A DNA stretch of 64,000 bases, taken from positions 134,339,624-134,403,623 of the forward strand of contig OW121851.1 in the NCBI GenBank assembly GCA_933228895.1, written 5' to 3'. Position numbers and translations under genes: made by a program. The notes below the pieces were generated by a model. It did not search any database and was not told where the DNA came from. It was given only the letters and a program-made list of their open reading frames with translations. This document shows positions 1 to 10,340 of this stretch, one piece after another (position 1 is the stretch's first letter; the number at the start of each line of letters is the position of its first letter). The DNA comes from Platycnemis pennipes. Its lineage: Eukaryota; Arthropoda; Insecta; Odonata; Platycnemididae.

Positions 1-157
1 TTCAGTCTACCACAGTAAGTTGGAGTTCGCAAAATATTTTGAACGTCATCAGTGAAAAAATTGCCTTGGAATTTATGTAAGAGGTTCAAGTCTAAATTTC
101 AAAGTACTGTCTGATAATGATTCACATTTTAGTTCACCTAATAGATTGGTTGCGCCC
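1..157 (-). mobile_element. LINE-B (old subfamily) fragment, cut by the window edge
   Basis: The reverse complement matches the C-terminal coding part of LINE-B (the stretch around NELKWESLSDRRL to LRTPTYYGRLD) seen in longer copies such as 1549-2536. It carries many substitutions and indels, so it is an old copy. It enters from the left edge. Homology fades where the text departs from the LINE-B sequence near 155. Confidence 0.75.
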
Positions 158-189
158 TACTAAGCCCTGGTAAGTCCTGAGAAGAAGAA

Positions 190-292
190 GGAATGAAAAT
201 TGGAGCAAAGGAAGTCTTATAGAGCGTGTGAAAGAGAAGAATTTCGTAAAGATGAAGAGGATATCCGATAGAAAAATCGAGTGGGAAGATTC
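190..292 (+). mobile_element. LINE-C (RTE-like) C-terminal fragment
   Basis: The end of this stretch, from the codons for VKEKNF to DRKIEW, matches the end of the LINE-C reading frame at 54600-54671 (VKERNYVNMKRLADRKIE). The upstream part is only loosely similar. It is a non-functional relic. The family is assigned from its better copy at 54421-54723. Confidence 0.5.
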
Positions 293-536
293 GTCAAACC
301 TTTCTTAGGAATGATGACCTTTGCGATGAATACTAATCGTTTCCTCTTATTCTCTCCGATATTTGGAATCGGGTCTTCGCATATCCTTCTTCCTCGCCGA
401 AGGACTTCCGGGGTGTCAGCTAAGATTCAGATGAGCATCCAAATTGGATGGGAGCGGTGAATTTCCCGAAATTTGGTTCCTAACCTTTCTTAATGCTATG
501 TTTGCTATTGGCGAAAAGGGTATGCTCCATTTCATA
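293..536. other. Unassigned spacer
   Basis: I see no gene, repeat family or structural signal here. Confidence 0.4.
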
Positions 537-1050
537 AATGTGCAGCGTAGAGCAGCTAGGTTCGTTAAAAGATGTTACGATGGGTTGAGTAGTGTATCAG
601 AATTAATACAAGAATTAGGGTGGGAATCATTATCAGAGTGTAGGTTAAAGTACAGATTAAATATATTAGAGAAATTTCAATCCGATAGCTTTACTGAAGA
701 TGTCAGGCATATATTAAAAGCACCAGCGTATTATACTAGATTCGATCAGATAAATAAGATTAGAGAGATAGATTGTCGTACTGATAGATTCAAAACGTCA
801 TTTTTCCCCCGGACTATAACAGAATAGGCAGCATAGCAAAGGGATAGGTAGAGGAAATATTTTAGAGTATTCTGAAGTGCATGATGTGCTGAATGCATGT
901 AATTACTCCTTAAATACTATATATACTAACAATCTAATTGCATGAGACCCTATAGTAGCTTGTTTGCACGTGAGTAGTGCTGCCTGGTGATCTTCACTCC
1001 CTGCCACACACCCTCGCGGAGGCTTGCAGGGTATCGTGTAGATCTAGATG
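537..1050 (+). mobile_element. LINE-A 3' copy, 5'-truncated
   Basis: From about 537 this matches the last 130 codons of the LINE-A ORF2 (VQRRAARFVKRCYD onward) and then the LINE-A 3' UTR, conserved hairpin and GTAGATCTAGATG tail. A small deletion after the FFPRTI motif shifts the frame, so the coding part stops at 827. Upstream sequence from 444 is not LINE-A and only happens to be open. This is a typical dead-on-arrival 5' truncation from target-primed reverse transcription. Confidence 0.88.
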
Positions 1051-1203
1051 TATTAATTCCTTAAATACTATAGATACTAACAATCTAGTTGCATGAGACC
1101 TTATAGTTGCTTGTTTGCATGTCAATAGTGCATTCTTGGTGATCTTCACCCCTTGCTACACACCCTCGCGGTGGCTTGCAGTGTATCGCATAGATGTAGA
1201 TGA
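1051..1203 (+). mobile_element. Second LINE-A 3' UTR end abutting the first
   Basis: A second LINE-A 3' UTR (TTAAATACTATAGATACTAAC and the hairpin block) starts exactly where the tail of the copy at 537-1050 ends, and finishes with its own GTAGATG tail. The two are head to tail with no spacer. This suggests insertion of a very short copy into the tail of the first, or a tail duplication. Confidence 0.85.
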
Positions 1204-1548
1204 ATATTTATCTGGAATCAGGCTGATGAACTACGTATTTCTCTGCTTCTGGAAAATCATCTCTGAATTGAGCGGAAATCGGCGATCTGTCGCATTTGGA
1301 AAGTTACAAACCTATTGAACAGACTTTTTTTTTGCTCATCCACAGTGTATTCGTGAATATTCATGAATACCAGGAGTGACTCATTGCTTCGATAACCGGT
1401 TTCTCTGAGTCTTTATATTTGCACACTTCTGCCCTTTGGGTGACTCCATTTAACTGAAGGGAAATGATTCGGAAGGTATTTTGAGCTGGAAAAATGGCAG
1501 TCCTTAAAGCTGAATCACGGTTTGAATCAAGGTTTCTCACAGCAAACT
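1204..1548. other. Unassigned spacer
   Basis: No gene or recognised repeat. There is a short T run near 1325. Confidence 0.4.
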
Positions 1549-2536
1549 AATTTTGAAGTTAAAATCTTATGGGTTAGACAGTAACATTATATCATGGATT
1601 AATGATTTTCTGCATGATCGGGTTCAAAGGGTTGTTTTGGACGGTGTTTCCTCACCGGCAATTAAAGTCACTTCCGGTGTCCCACAAGGTAGTGTGATAG
1701 GTCCACTCCTATTCCTTTTGTATATTAATGATATCCAAAAGGTGGTAAAAAGTAAGCTTCGTCTATTTGCCGATGACGCAGTAGTGTACAGGGAAATTCT
1801 ATGCCCGAACGATAAAGAATATTTAAATATTGACCTACAAGCAATTGAAACTTGGTGTGATACATGGCAGTTAGAATTAAACTTTAAGAAATGTCTTGTA
1901 ATGAATTTTTGGAAAAAGAATAGCTCTCCTCCTACCACTTACAAAATAAGTAATAATGAATTAACAAACGTGGAATCCATTAAATATCTTGGAATAAGAC
2001 TGACAAATGATCTTTCCTGGGGTAAACACATTCGTGAAATAATTGGTCAAGCGAATCGCAAACTGGGTTTCATTAAAAGAGTATTGGGTAAATGTGACGA
2101 TCATGTACGAGAAATCAGCTACTTTTCCCTTGTTAGACCTCATTTGGAATATGCTGCCAGTGTATGGGATCCCTACGAAATCGGTCTAAGTAATGAACTT
2201 GAACGTGTGCAGCGAAGATCGGCAAGATTTGTAAAGGGACGATACGATAATTATATTAGCGTAACCAGTCTATTAAATGAATTGAAATGGGAATCATTGT
2301 CAGATCGCAGGTTGAAATTTAGACTTAATCTCTTCCACAAATTCCAAGGCAACATTTTCAGTGATGATGTTAAAAATATTTTACGAACCCCAACTTACTA
2401 TGGCAGACTGGACCATAATCATAAAGTTAGAGAAATTGATTGCCGAACTGACCGATTCAAAATGTCCTTTTTCCCTCGCACAATAAGAGATACGAATAAC
2501 GGTAAATATGTCCTATCGGAGAGTAGCAATGAATAG
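1549..2536 (+). pseudogene. LINE-B ORF2 fragment: reverse transcriptase palm to C-terminus
   Basis: This encodes the second half of a LINE reverse transcriptase, the enzyme that copies element RNA into DNA at the nicked target. In order it shows SGVPQGSVIGPLLFLLYIND at residues 41-60, the catalytic FADD box at about 72-75, the KYLGIRL thumb motif near 145, and the C-terminal region typical of CR1-like LINEs (LVRPHLEYAASVWDP, VQRRSARFVKGRYD, FKMSFFPRTIRD). The endonuclease and the RT fingers are missing. The first open codon is TTG, not ATG, so this is a truncated piece and not a gene with its own start. No stop or frameshift is visible. Confidence 0.9.
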
Positions 2537-2766
2537 CATTGGTAGCTGCATGTTGGTATGAGTACTTAAAGCTAACCCTACTAACAGAATGTTTTTGCAT
2601 GTTTGCTTTGCAATTTCTATCTTTTTTAAATAGTGTAGTTCTGACTACTATATTAATACTATTCCTTTTTTATGCATGATATGTAGTGCATGTTTGGTGA
2701 GCAATCACCCCCTGCCACACACCCTTGTGGTGGCTTGCAGGGTATTATGTAGATGTAGATGTAGAT
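1549..2766 (+). mobile_element. LINE-B (young), truncated within reverse transcriptase
   Basis: This is the longest LINE-B copy in the window. It begins abruptly inside the RT domain, runs through an undamaged C-terminal frame to the stop at 2536, then a 3' UTR of about 170 bp, the CCCCTGCCACACACCC hairpin block and a (GTAGAT)n tail. The undamaged frame and near identity with the copies at 4711, 32021 and 49592 mark it as recent. No convincing target duplication was found by eye. Confidence 0.92.
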
Positions 2767-3944
2767 CACCAATTCACAAAAATGAGTCCTTTTTTTCACT
2801 TCAACAAATAAGCTGTCCATTTCTGCATAAACTGGCCATGTTTAATTTGCTAGTTTCTTCGTCGTATTACGTTAAATCCCCAGTTCACGAATAACTGAAA
2901 GGAAAAAAATAATTTATGGTTCTTTCCATGCTTGTTTTCTTTTTTTTCTGATGCAACAGTAATTTAATCCAGGAAAGAAAATGTTTCCATTCAGACACCT
3001 CAATGGGACGAACGGACTTAAGTTATAAACGTAGAAATCTCCACTGACGTGCTAAATGGCATTCATTGAAATCTCATCCGGGCTTGAGAATGCCTGTAGC
3101 CATCTTGGCAGTCCCGTAGGATCTGTAAAGCCCATCTCCTTTCCTTCCCTTGGTGGCGCCGGCGCCAAGGGTCGTGCTGGCGAGAATCGCTTCTGCTACC
3201 ATTGAGACCGTTTCCGCGCCATAAAATGAATCGATCCATTGCAGTCAGCGGCTCCCGATGCTTAAGAGAATCTTTATTCTCTCTCATCTTCCAAGTTTAA
3301 TAGCCTCGTGCGATACTGAAAAAAGGGCGTTAACGGTGGTAACTGGTTGTCATGGACTATTTCGATAAGTTATTGGCAGTTTTATGAAGAAATAATGTTT
3401 AAAGGAACGCGTCGTTGTATAATATTCCCTCTTTAATCCTAATTTCTGTGTCATCATTCTCAGTATGTATCCAAGTTTAAATATTTCATCTATGTAATGT
3501 TGATAATAAAGGAAAGAGTAGAGTAGCTGCGACTCCTCGGGATAGTAATGTGGTGGTATCCCTTTGCTTTCCACATCGCAGTACCACAGCCGTTACAGTA
3601 AATGTTACCACGCCTGTAGTGAAATGAGTGTCGCTGTACCGACCACTGTGGTCTCCACCTTCACTCATGTGAAGAAGAGCTGCTGCCCTCTCCTCCGGGT
3701 GATGGGAAGCGTAACTGTTGGCGGCCTCCATCGCCAAGTGACGGCATCTTCACAGGTTCTGTATTATTTTAGGCCTACCTTACCCAAGGATAGACCAATA
3801 CGCCCTCAGAATGCCGTCGCTTTTTGTCCACGACTGCTTATTCGACGAGTAAACTCGCTTATCTCGCAGCTAACCTCTATATCTAGAGGTCGACACACCA
3901 TCCGCAACCCAGTGGACGCACTCGGTGGCTTTAAGCTCAGCCGC
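2767..3944. other. Unassigned spacer
   Basis: Short open frames exist on both strands (for example 3564-3995 plus and 3486-3737 minus). They overlap one another, match no family I know and show no convincing coding character. No RNA gene is apparent. Confidence 0.4.
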
Positions 3945-3996
3945 GATTTGAGTGGAGGGCTGCGTCAAACCAATCCTATGATTGTTGACCCTTGAT
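3945..3996 (+). mobile_element. LINE-C 3' end with GAT tail
   Basis: The block GGGCTGCGTCAAACCAATCC, then a TTGACCC(TTGATGATGATG) tail, is shared with 54671-54723 on the plus strand and with the reverse complement of 9970-10020. It is the 3' UTR end of the RTE-like family with its GAT-repeat tail. The preceding sequence is not LINE-C coding, so this is a very short insertion. Confidence 0.65.
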
Positions 3997-4244
3997 GATG
4001 ATGTAATGTTATGTGAGCACATTAAGCACTTTATTATAATGGTTCTGTTTCAGTGTAGCCTGAGATGTGGATTCTTCAGGATCTAATTAATTTACGCAAA
4101 TGGAATGGATTTGTACTTGGATATGATGGAGTACTGATCAAAGCTCTTCGAACTCCTTCCTGCCCCTAAATGAGCTAGCATATGTTTAATTTTATTTTGG
4201 ATATTATGTTTGAACATAGTAATTTTGGGCCCGGCTAGACTGGG

Positions 4245-4588
4245 CAGTAATCACAAAATTAGAGAAATTCAATGCCGAGCTCACAGTTTCAAAATGCCCT
4301 TCTTTCATCGTACAATTAGGGATATGAATAACTGTAAATATATCCAATAGCATAAATACGAGTGTATCAATGGATAGAAAAGGTAGGTGCATTTGGTATA
4401 AGGACTTAGCGCTAACCCAATTATCAGGATGTTTTTGAATACTTGATTTGCTATTTTTTATCCTCTTTAAAAATTGAAGGTTAGACTAGTATATTATAAC
4501 TGATCCTTTTTTATGCATGTTTGGGTTAATTCATCTCCTGCCACACACCTTTATGGTGGCTTGCAGAGTATTCTGTAGATGTAGACGT
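4245..4588 (+). mobile_element. LINE-B (old) 3' end
   Basis: It matches the LINE-B C-terminal codons for HKIREI through FHRTIRDMN, then the 3' UTR and a GTAGATGTAGAC tail. It is clearly diverged (a cytosine-rich variant of the hairpin block, substitutions in the FFPRT motif), so it belongs to the old subfamily. Confidence 0.8.
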
Positions 4589-4710
4589 ATTCTTGATACT
4601 AGCTATGGTTAAAAGTAAACGTGATCTTTGACTGGGGGAGTTCTTTGAGATCTTCACTGGAAAGTTAGATTGACATGAAGAGTTCAGGGAGTTTCTCGAG
4701 ACTCTTGTGG

Positions 4711-5473
4711 CTTCATCTACATCTACATCTACATAATACCCTGCAAGCCACCACAAGGGTGTGTGGCAGGGGGTGATTGCTCACCAAACATGCACTACAT
4801 ATCATGCATAAAAAAGGAATAGTATTAATATAGTAGTCAGAACTACACTATTTAAAAAAGATAGAAATTGCAAAGCAAGCATGCAAAAATATTCTGTTAG
4901 TAGGGTTAGCTTTAAGTACTCATACCAACATGCAGCTACCAATGCTATTCATTGCTACTCTCCGATAGGACATATTTACCGTTATTCGTATCTCTTATTG
5001 TGCGAGGGAAAAAGGACATTTTGAATCGGTCAGTTCGGCAATCAATTTCTCTAACTTTATGATTATGGTCCAGTCTGCCATAGTAAGTTGGGGTTCGTAA
5101 AATATTTTTAACATCATCACTGAAAATATTGCCTTGCAATTTGTGGAAGAGATTAAGTCTAAATTTCAACCTGCGATCTGACAATGATTCCCATTTCAAT
5201 TCATTTAATAGACTGGTTACGCTAATATAATTATCGTATCGTCCCTTTACAAATCTTGCCGATCTTCGCTGAACACGTTCAAGTTCATTACTTAGACCGA
5301 TTTCGTAGGGATCCCATACACTGGCAGCATATTCCAAATGAGGTCTAACAAGGGAAAAGTAGCTGATTTCTCGTACATGATCGTCACATTTACCCAATAC
5401 TCTTTTAATGAAACCCAGTTTGCGATTCGCTTGACCCATTATTTCAGGAATGTGTTTACCCCAGGAAAGATCC
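4711..5473 (-). mobile_element. LINE-B (young), 5'-truncated
   Basis: On the minus strand, an open frame (stop near 4945) encodes the last 164 codons of LINE-B ORF2, from GQANRKLGFIKRVLGKCDDH to the terminal SESSNE. The 3' UTR and a (CATCTA)n tail follow at 4711. Homology stops at 5473 within the codons for DLSWGKH. It is nearly identical to the copies at 7697, 38607 and 49592. Confidence 0.92.
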
Positions 5474-5966
5474 TTCCTGTGGCCTAAATGTCGACCGAAA
5501 AGTAACGATTGATGTGAGCTGGTCTTCCCTCTAACATCGATGTCTATATAGCCATTAACGTTATCGAAGGGACGGTGGGACGGGTAGGGACAACCTTGCG
5601 TTATCTGGAAGTACTTGAGAATGTTTCCGCGCGTTATACTGTAGGTAAGTGGATATGCGCGCTATCTTATCCCACGGTGAGAGATAAGATAGTGTGCTTA
5701 TTTACGAATGATCTTATCATCTAATGCAATGTACCTCACAAGTGTAAGTAGATCGAACTTCACCCAATGCGTCGTTACTTCCATCTGTTGTGGGAGTGAA
5801 TGTGTACTTGGCCCACATTCTATGCAATCATTGCCTGCAACCTCCATTTATCTTGCACTATGACAGTTTAACGTGTGGAATGCCGGCCAGGGTTGCTAGT
5901 TGGGTGTGTATGCCTAGGGATTCAGATTATTATTCAGTTTGGTTGTGCGATATGGTATATCTTTAA
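5474..5966. other. Unassigned spacer with a small hairpin
   Basis: No gene is seen. A 10-bp inverted repeat (CTATCTTATC ... GATAAGATAG) lies near 5661-5692; its significance is unknown. Confidence 0.35.
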
Positions 5967-6702
5967 AGGCCGTTGTACACGGTACAATTTATTGTACAAG
6001 ATCTTGTACCATAAATTGAGCGGCGAGATTTGACCAAGAAATTTTACAAGAAGTTGGTTCACGGTCGTGGATCAAAGATTTTCATGCAATTTGTGCGCCA
6101 ATAACATACTCAGATATCGTCTTCTGTCGAACAGCTGAATCACGATATCCGATGTCGATAGTATTTTGAAAATACTGCCATAGTTACAGGGCTACAATGA
6201 TTTGATACCATTAATCCTAGCATTAGTAAAATGAAATTATACGATTGGTTCCTTGAACTCTTTCATCGGCTCATGAAACCCATCATTAATCTTCCATACA
6301 TCATGTTTTAGCTTGTTGCATATATTTATTTTTGGTTCAATAACGTCATCATAATTTCATTGAGGTTTAATGTTAGCCAGTGTGTCCAACTCATCTTTTG
6401 AGAAATAGAACACTCCTGACGCGACCGACGAATATCACAATATGGAATCAACAAAGAATATCATAATATGGAAGCAACAAAGAATATCACGATTAGTACA
6501 ACAAAAATGGAAGTTTCGCCACGCTTATAGGAATAAAAGTGATCGCAAACAAAACACCAACCTTACGAATACTAAACGAACGCATCAATACCGTCACATG
6601 TCATGCGCAGAAGCTACGGAGTGGATCTTTGACGGTTTCATCCAATAATATAGAGCATGATCTAATTTATTGTACAAGAAATTGTACCGTGTACAACGGC
6701 CT
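5967..6702. mobile_element. Non-autonomous DNA transposon with about 35-bp terminal inverted repeats
   Basis: The left end AGGCCGTTGTACACGGTACA and the right end are reverse complements over about 35 bp with few mismatches (an ATTTATTGTACAA block follows on the left and ATTTCTTGTACAA on the right). The 736-bp interior has no sizeable ORF. Flanks read CTTTAA on the left and TTAGC on the right, so a 3-bp TTA/TAA duplication is possible but not clean. The ends resemble PIF/Harbinger-type MITEs, which duplicate TWA; the superfamily is an inference. Confidence 0.72.
6430..6507. repeat. 26-bp tandem repeat, three units
   Basis: Units begin at 6430, 6456 and 6482, each starting GAATATCA and ending CAACAAA. 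The third unit is diverged. The array lies inside the TIR element 5967-6702. Confidence 0.75.
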
Positions 6703-6797
6703 TAGCAATAGGAATTCCTCAAATGCTAATTCCACTAGACCGGTGTATAATGCGACAATAGTTGAATTTATATCGTGGGTGAACATGCTTTCGTGTC

Positions 6798-6840
6798 GAT
6801 GGTGTGCGGCAGGGGGTATCGCCGAACATGCACTACTTAC
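6798..6840 (-). mobile_element. Relic of a CR1-like LINE 3' hairpin block
   Basis: GTGTGCGGCAGGGGGT followed by GAACATGCACTACTTAC is the conserved 3' UTR block of the A/B/D LINEs in antisense. No tail or coding part is attached. Confidence 0.5.
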
Positions 6841-7340
6841 GTGATCTAAAGTTTTCTTTGTTTAAGGTCATGAGTTTAAGAAAAATGTACCTAAGGAGAG
6901 ATTTATATAAATATCATGCGAAACTCATTATCAGTTCTACTTTTCATTCAACATGCAAAGAAAATTTAATAAGTACCACAGACATGCTCTATGCTTATTA
7001 GTTTTTCATGCAGGAATCCATCCAAATCAAGAAAAAAATCCATCACAATTTTATCTCTGTTTGTTTAACTAAGCCATATTCACTAGTGTGTGCTATTTAA
7101 TTTGCAATATAAGGTAACTTTATTTTACGAAGGCATCATGCTGTGAAAAATCTTGATGTTCCCACGATCACGAATTATTTGGGGAAAGAACAAATATTTT
7201 AACCTGTCTTCGGTGTATTGTATTTCTTTTATCTTTGTGGTTCTCTCTACCAATGTAATGTGGGACAATTACAATTAGCATAGCCTCATAGGTAGCCTCC
7301 TTGTCTACCTTGTCGTATTTTTGTAAGTCTTAGTCTTGCT
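6841..7340. other. Unassigned AT-rich spacer
   Basis: No gene or recognised repeat. The last 45 bases before the LINE-D copy (7340-7384) resemble 18945-18985. Confidence 0.35.
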
Positions 7341-7492
7341 AGCTGTCTTTAACGTTTAAAGGTTCTCCCATCCCATTGTTTATCTGCATTTACGAAATAC
7401 CCTGCAATCCACCGTGAGGGTGTGTGACAGGGGGTGAAGATTACAAAATATGGACTATTGACATACAACTAGGCCACTTCATGGAAACATCT

Positions 7493-7625
7493 ATCTACAT
7501 CTACATCTACATAATACCCTGCAAGCCACCACAAGGGTGTGTGGCAGGGGGTGATTGCTCACCAAACATGCACTACATATCATGCATAAAAAAGGAATAG
7601 TATTAATATAGGTATTAATATAGTA
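7493..7625 (-). mobile_element. Very short LINE-B 3' end inserted in LINE-D
   Basis: A (CATCTA)n tail, the hairpin block and the first bases of the LINE-B 3' UTR are present, up to TATTAATATA. That 10-mer then repeats at the junction with LINE-D. No coding sequence remains. Confidence 0.8.
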
Positions 7626-7696
7626 TTACTATAACATGTTAGGTACTAGGGTGGAACGCAGCTAGATGGTTAGTATCTACACAGTAATAAAAGGAT

Positions 7697-8458
7697 TCAT
7701 CTACATCTACATAATACCCTGCAAGCCACCACAATGGTGTGTGGCAGGGGGTGATTTCTCACCAAACATGCACTACATATCATGCATAAAAAAGGAATAG
7801 TATTAATATAGTAGTCAGAACTACACTATTTAAAAAAGATAGAAATTGCAAAGCATACATGCAAAAACATTCTGTTAGTAGGGTTAGCTTTAAGTACTCA
7901 TACCAACATGCAGCTACCAATGCTATTCATTGCTACTCTCCGATAGGACATATTTACCGTTATTCGTATCTCTTATTGTGCGAGGGAAAAAGGACATTTT
8001 GAATCGGTCAGTTCGGCAATCAATTTCTCTAACTTTATGATTATGGTCCAGTCTGCCATAGTAAGTTGGGGTTCGTAAAATATTTTTAACATCATTACTG
8101 AAAATATTGCCTTGGAATTTGTGGAAGAGATTAAGTCTAAATTTCAACCTGCGATCTGACAATGATTCCCAATTTAATTCATTTAATAGACTGGTTACGC
8201 TAATATAATTATCGTACCGTCCCTTTACAAATCTTGCCGATCTTCGCTGCACACGTTCGAGTTCATTACTTAGACCGATTTCGTAGGGATCCCATACACT
8301 GGCAGCATATTCCAAATGAGGTCTAACAAGGGAAAAGTAGCTGATTTCACGTACATGATCGTCACATTTACCCAATACTCTTTTAATGAAACCCAGTTTG
8401 CGATTCGCTTGACCCATTATTTCACGAATGTGTTTACCCCAGGAAAGATCATTTGTCA
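7697..8458 (-). mobile_element. LINE-B (young) inserted in LINE-D
   Basis: The minus strand encodes the last 178 codons of LINE-B ORF2, from the codons for NDLSWGKHIREI to SESSNE, without a stop. The 3' UTR and tail end at 7697. LINE-D reads GGATT before and ATTATTGG after the insert; the intact family reads GGGATTATTGG, so a short ATT duplication is likely. Confidence 0.9.
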
Positions 8459-8746
8459 AAATTATTGGTTATAATGGCATTTATCGAAATATATTTATCT
8501 GTGTTTACCTACCATGCATGGGTTAGTAATGTTAATACATGCATCATGTTCTACAGACAACTCTAACAGTATTGCACCTATCTATGCTGCCTACCCTTTG
8601 CTATGCCGCCTTTTGTGTTCTCTTATAGCACGGTGGAAAAATGACGTTTTGAATCTATCAGTACCACAATCCGTAACTTTAATCTTATTTATCTTGTAAT
8701 CTTAATTATTGTGACAAGCATCAAAGTTACATGTTAATATGTGTTA

Positions 8747-9068
8747 CATCTACACGATACCCTGCAAGCCACCGCGAGGGTGTGTGGCAGGGGGTGAAGA
8801 TCACCAAGCATGCACTACTAACATGCTAATAAGCAACTATAGGGTCTCATGCAACTACATAGTTAGAATCTACGGTATTTAAGGGGTTAATACATGCACC
8901 ATGCACTACAGACTACGCTAAAATATTTCACCTACCTATCCCTCTGCTATGCTGCCTATTCTGTTCTCGTATGGTACGGGGGAAAAATGCCATTTTGAAT
9001 CAATCGGTACGACAATCTATCTATTTAATCTTATTTATCTGGTCGAATCTAGCATAATACGTTGGTTC
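8747..9068 (-). mobile_element. LINE-A 3' end
   Basis: In antisense it has a tail (CATCTACACGATACCC), the hairpin block, the A-type 3' UTR (GCAACTATAGGGTCTCATGC) and the codons for the IREIDCRTDRFKMAFF region, up to the codons for ARFDQ near 9060. It is truncated soon after. Confidence 0.85.
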
Positions 9069-9090
9069 TTTTTTAGTTTAGTGTTTAGTA

Positions 9091-9172
9091 TTCATCTACA
9101 TCTACATAATACCTTGCAAGCCACGACAAGGGTGTGTGGCAGGGGGTGATTGCTCACCAAACATGCACTACA
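9091..9172 (-). mobile_element. LINE-B tail-only insertion
   Basis: This is about 80 bp made of the (CATCTA)n tail, the hairpin block and the CACCAAACATGCACTACAT motif, ending abruptly at 9172. It is an extreme 5' truncation. Confidence 0.8.
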
Positions 9173-9969
9173 TCAATGTAACAATGTATTAGGCTGGCCG
9201 AGACTCAATGCTCCGACCTGGAACACCTATGATTGCAGATTCGAACGCCGTATCGTGAATGGATTTTTTACTGCATGAACAAATGGGCACCACAACATCC
9301 AAGTTTACTACTACAACGTGCGTTGGCAGAGTTGAGGGTTATTATCGCAAGTTGGTACCATCTGCAAGTTTATCATGGCACCTACCTATCCAATTAAGAT
9401 GACACTATTTTACTATCTTTAATACATTGGGGGTAGAGAAATATGTGTGTGGTAACATATCACTCTGACCTTTTCTCGTTGTGCATTCGTGACGAATGGA
9501 TCGCAAATATGCCAGAGTTTCTAAATATATTTCCGACGTTATCGAGAAACCAATTGGCTTCAATTACATTAGTGTACTAAATAATTAACCTAATTAACTA
9601 AGTTAATTAACCTACTTTTTATCTCATTTGTTAGAATTTAGAGACAATTCATATACTAATTCTTGTGTTTTTTTCCTAGGTAAGAACTTCCCTCGAGTGA
9701 TTCTTCGACAGACTATTGGGTCATTCATTTCTGAGTGAGTACATACATTGCTGGTTACAACTGCGTGTAGATTTATCTGCATTGAGGACCGGTTTTCCAA
9801 GCTCCACTTGTGGTTGTATTAAGAACTGCAGTTTATATGGTCCTGTCAGTGATAATATGATGATCCTTTAATCTTTGTGTTTGGCTGATATACGTAGTAA
9901 AGCAGCTGAAGGTTTTCTTGTACCATCTCTATGCTACAGTGATATAAAAGACTCACAACCTACTTGTAT
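9173..9969. other. Unassigned spacer
   Basis: No gene is seen. A run of TTAATTAA-like steps lies at about 9570-9612. Confidence 0.4.
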
Positions 9970-10180
9970 CATCATCATCGATAAACAATCCTATGATTGG
10001 TTTGACGCAGCCCTACACTCGATTCTTCTATCGGCCAACCTCTTCATATTGACGTAATCCTTCTCTTTTACATCCTTCACAACTTGTTCTATACTTCTCA
10101 TTCCCGGCCTGCCTTTTCCACTCTTCCCGTTAGCTTTTCCCTCGATGATTGTCTTCATCAGGCCATCGTGTCTTAAGGTA
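9970..10180 (-). mobile_element. LINE-C (RTE-like) 3' end
   Basis: Its reverse complement aligns with 54500-54723: the C-terminal codons around DGLMKTIIEGK and the GRPG motif, VKDVKE, DRKIE, then GGGCTGCGTCAAACCAATC and a GATGATG tail. Substitutions break the frame. Confidence 0.75.
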
Positions 10181-10340
10181 TGGCAGTTTCAGCGAGTAAC
10201 TCTGTTAATGTTTTCGCGGCTAGCTCGCGAGCTTTGAATTTATTCGACCTATTGTTGTTTCCTAGTTGGTCCTGGCTCCTTTTCTCCTACATTAGTGTGC
10301 TTTTTATTGATCTTATATCTGGCAATTTTTCCTTACATAT

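Larger units (their letters stand above)
7385..8700 (-). mobile_element. LINE-D copy split by two LINE-B insertions
   Basis: LINE-D 3' UTR sequence occurs in three blocks on the minus strand (about 7385-7492, 7626-7696 and 8459-8700), in the same order as in the uninterrupted copy near 43660-43860. The last block reaches the FFPRTI-coding region (AAAAATGACGTTTTGAATC in antisense). LINE-B pieces separate the blocks, so LINE-D is the older host. Confidence 0.78.

Noticed and set aside
1553..1555. TTG as a real start codon for the LINE-B frame, and likewise GTG at 53184
   Set aside because: Both are simply the first codons of 5'-truncated fragments; eukaryotic elements would not start there.
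2676..2894. Frames starting in LINE tails, repeated at 32843, 60835, 53484 and elsewhere
   Set aside because: They translate the non-coding hairpin and tail; their recurrence only reflects the shared 3' end.
5661..5692. 10-bp hairpin as a terminator
   Set aside because: No gene precedes it and hairpin terminators are not expected in a eukaryotic genome.
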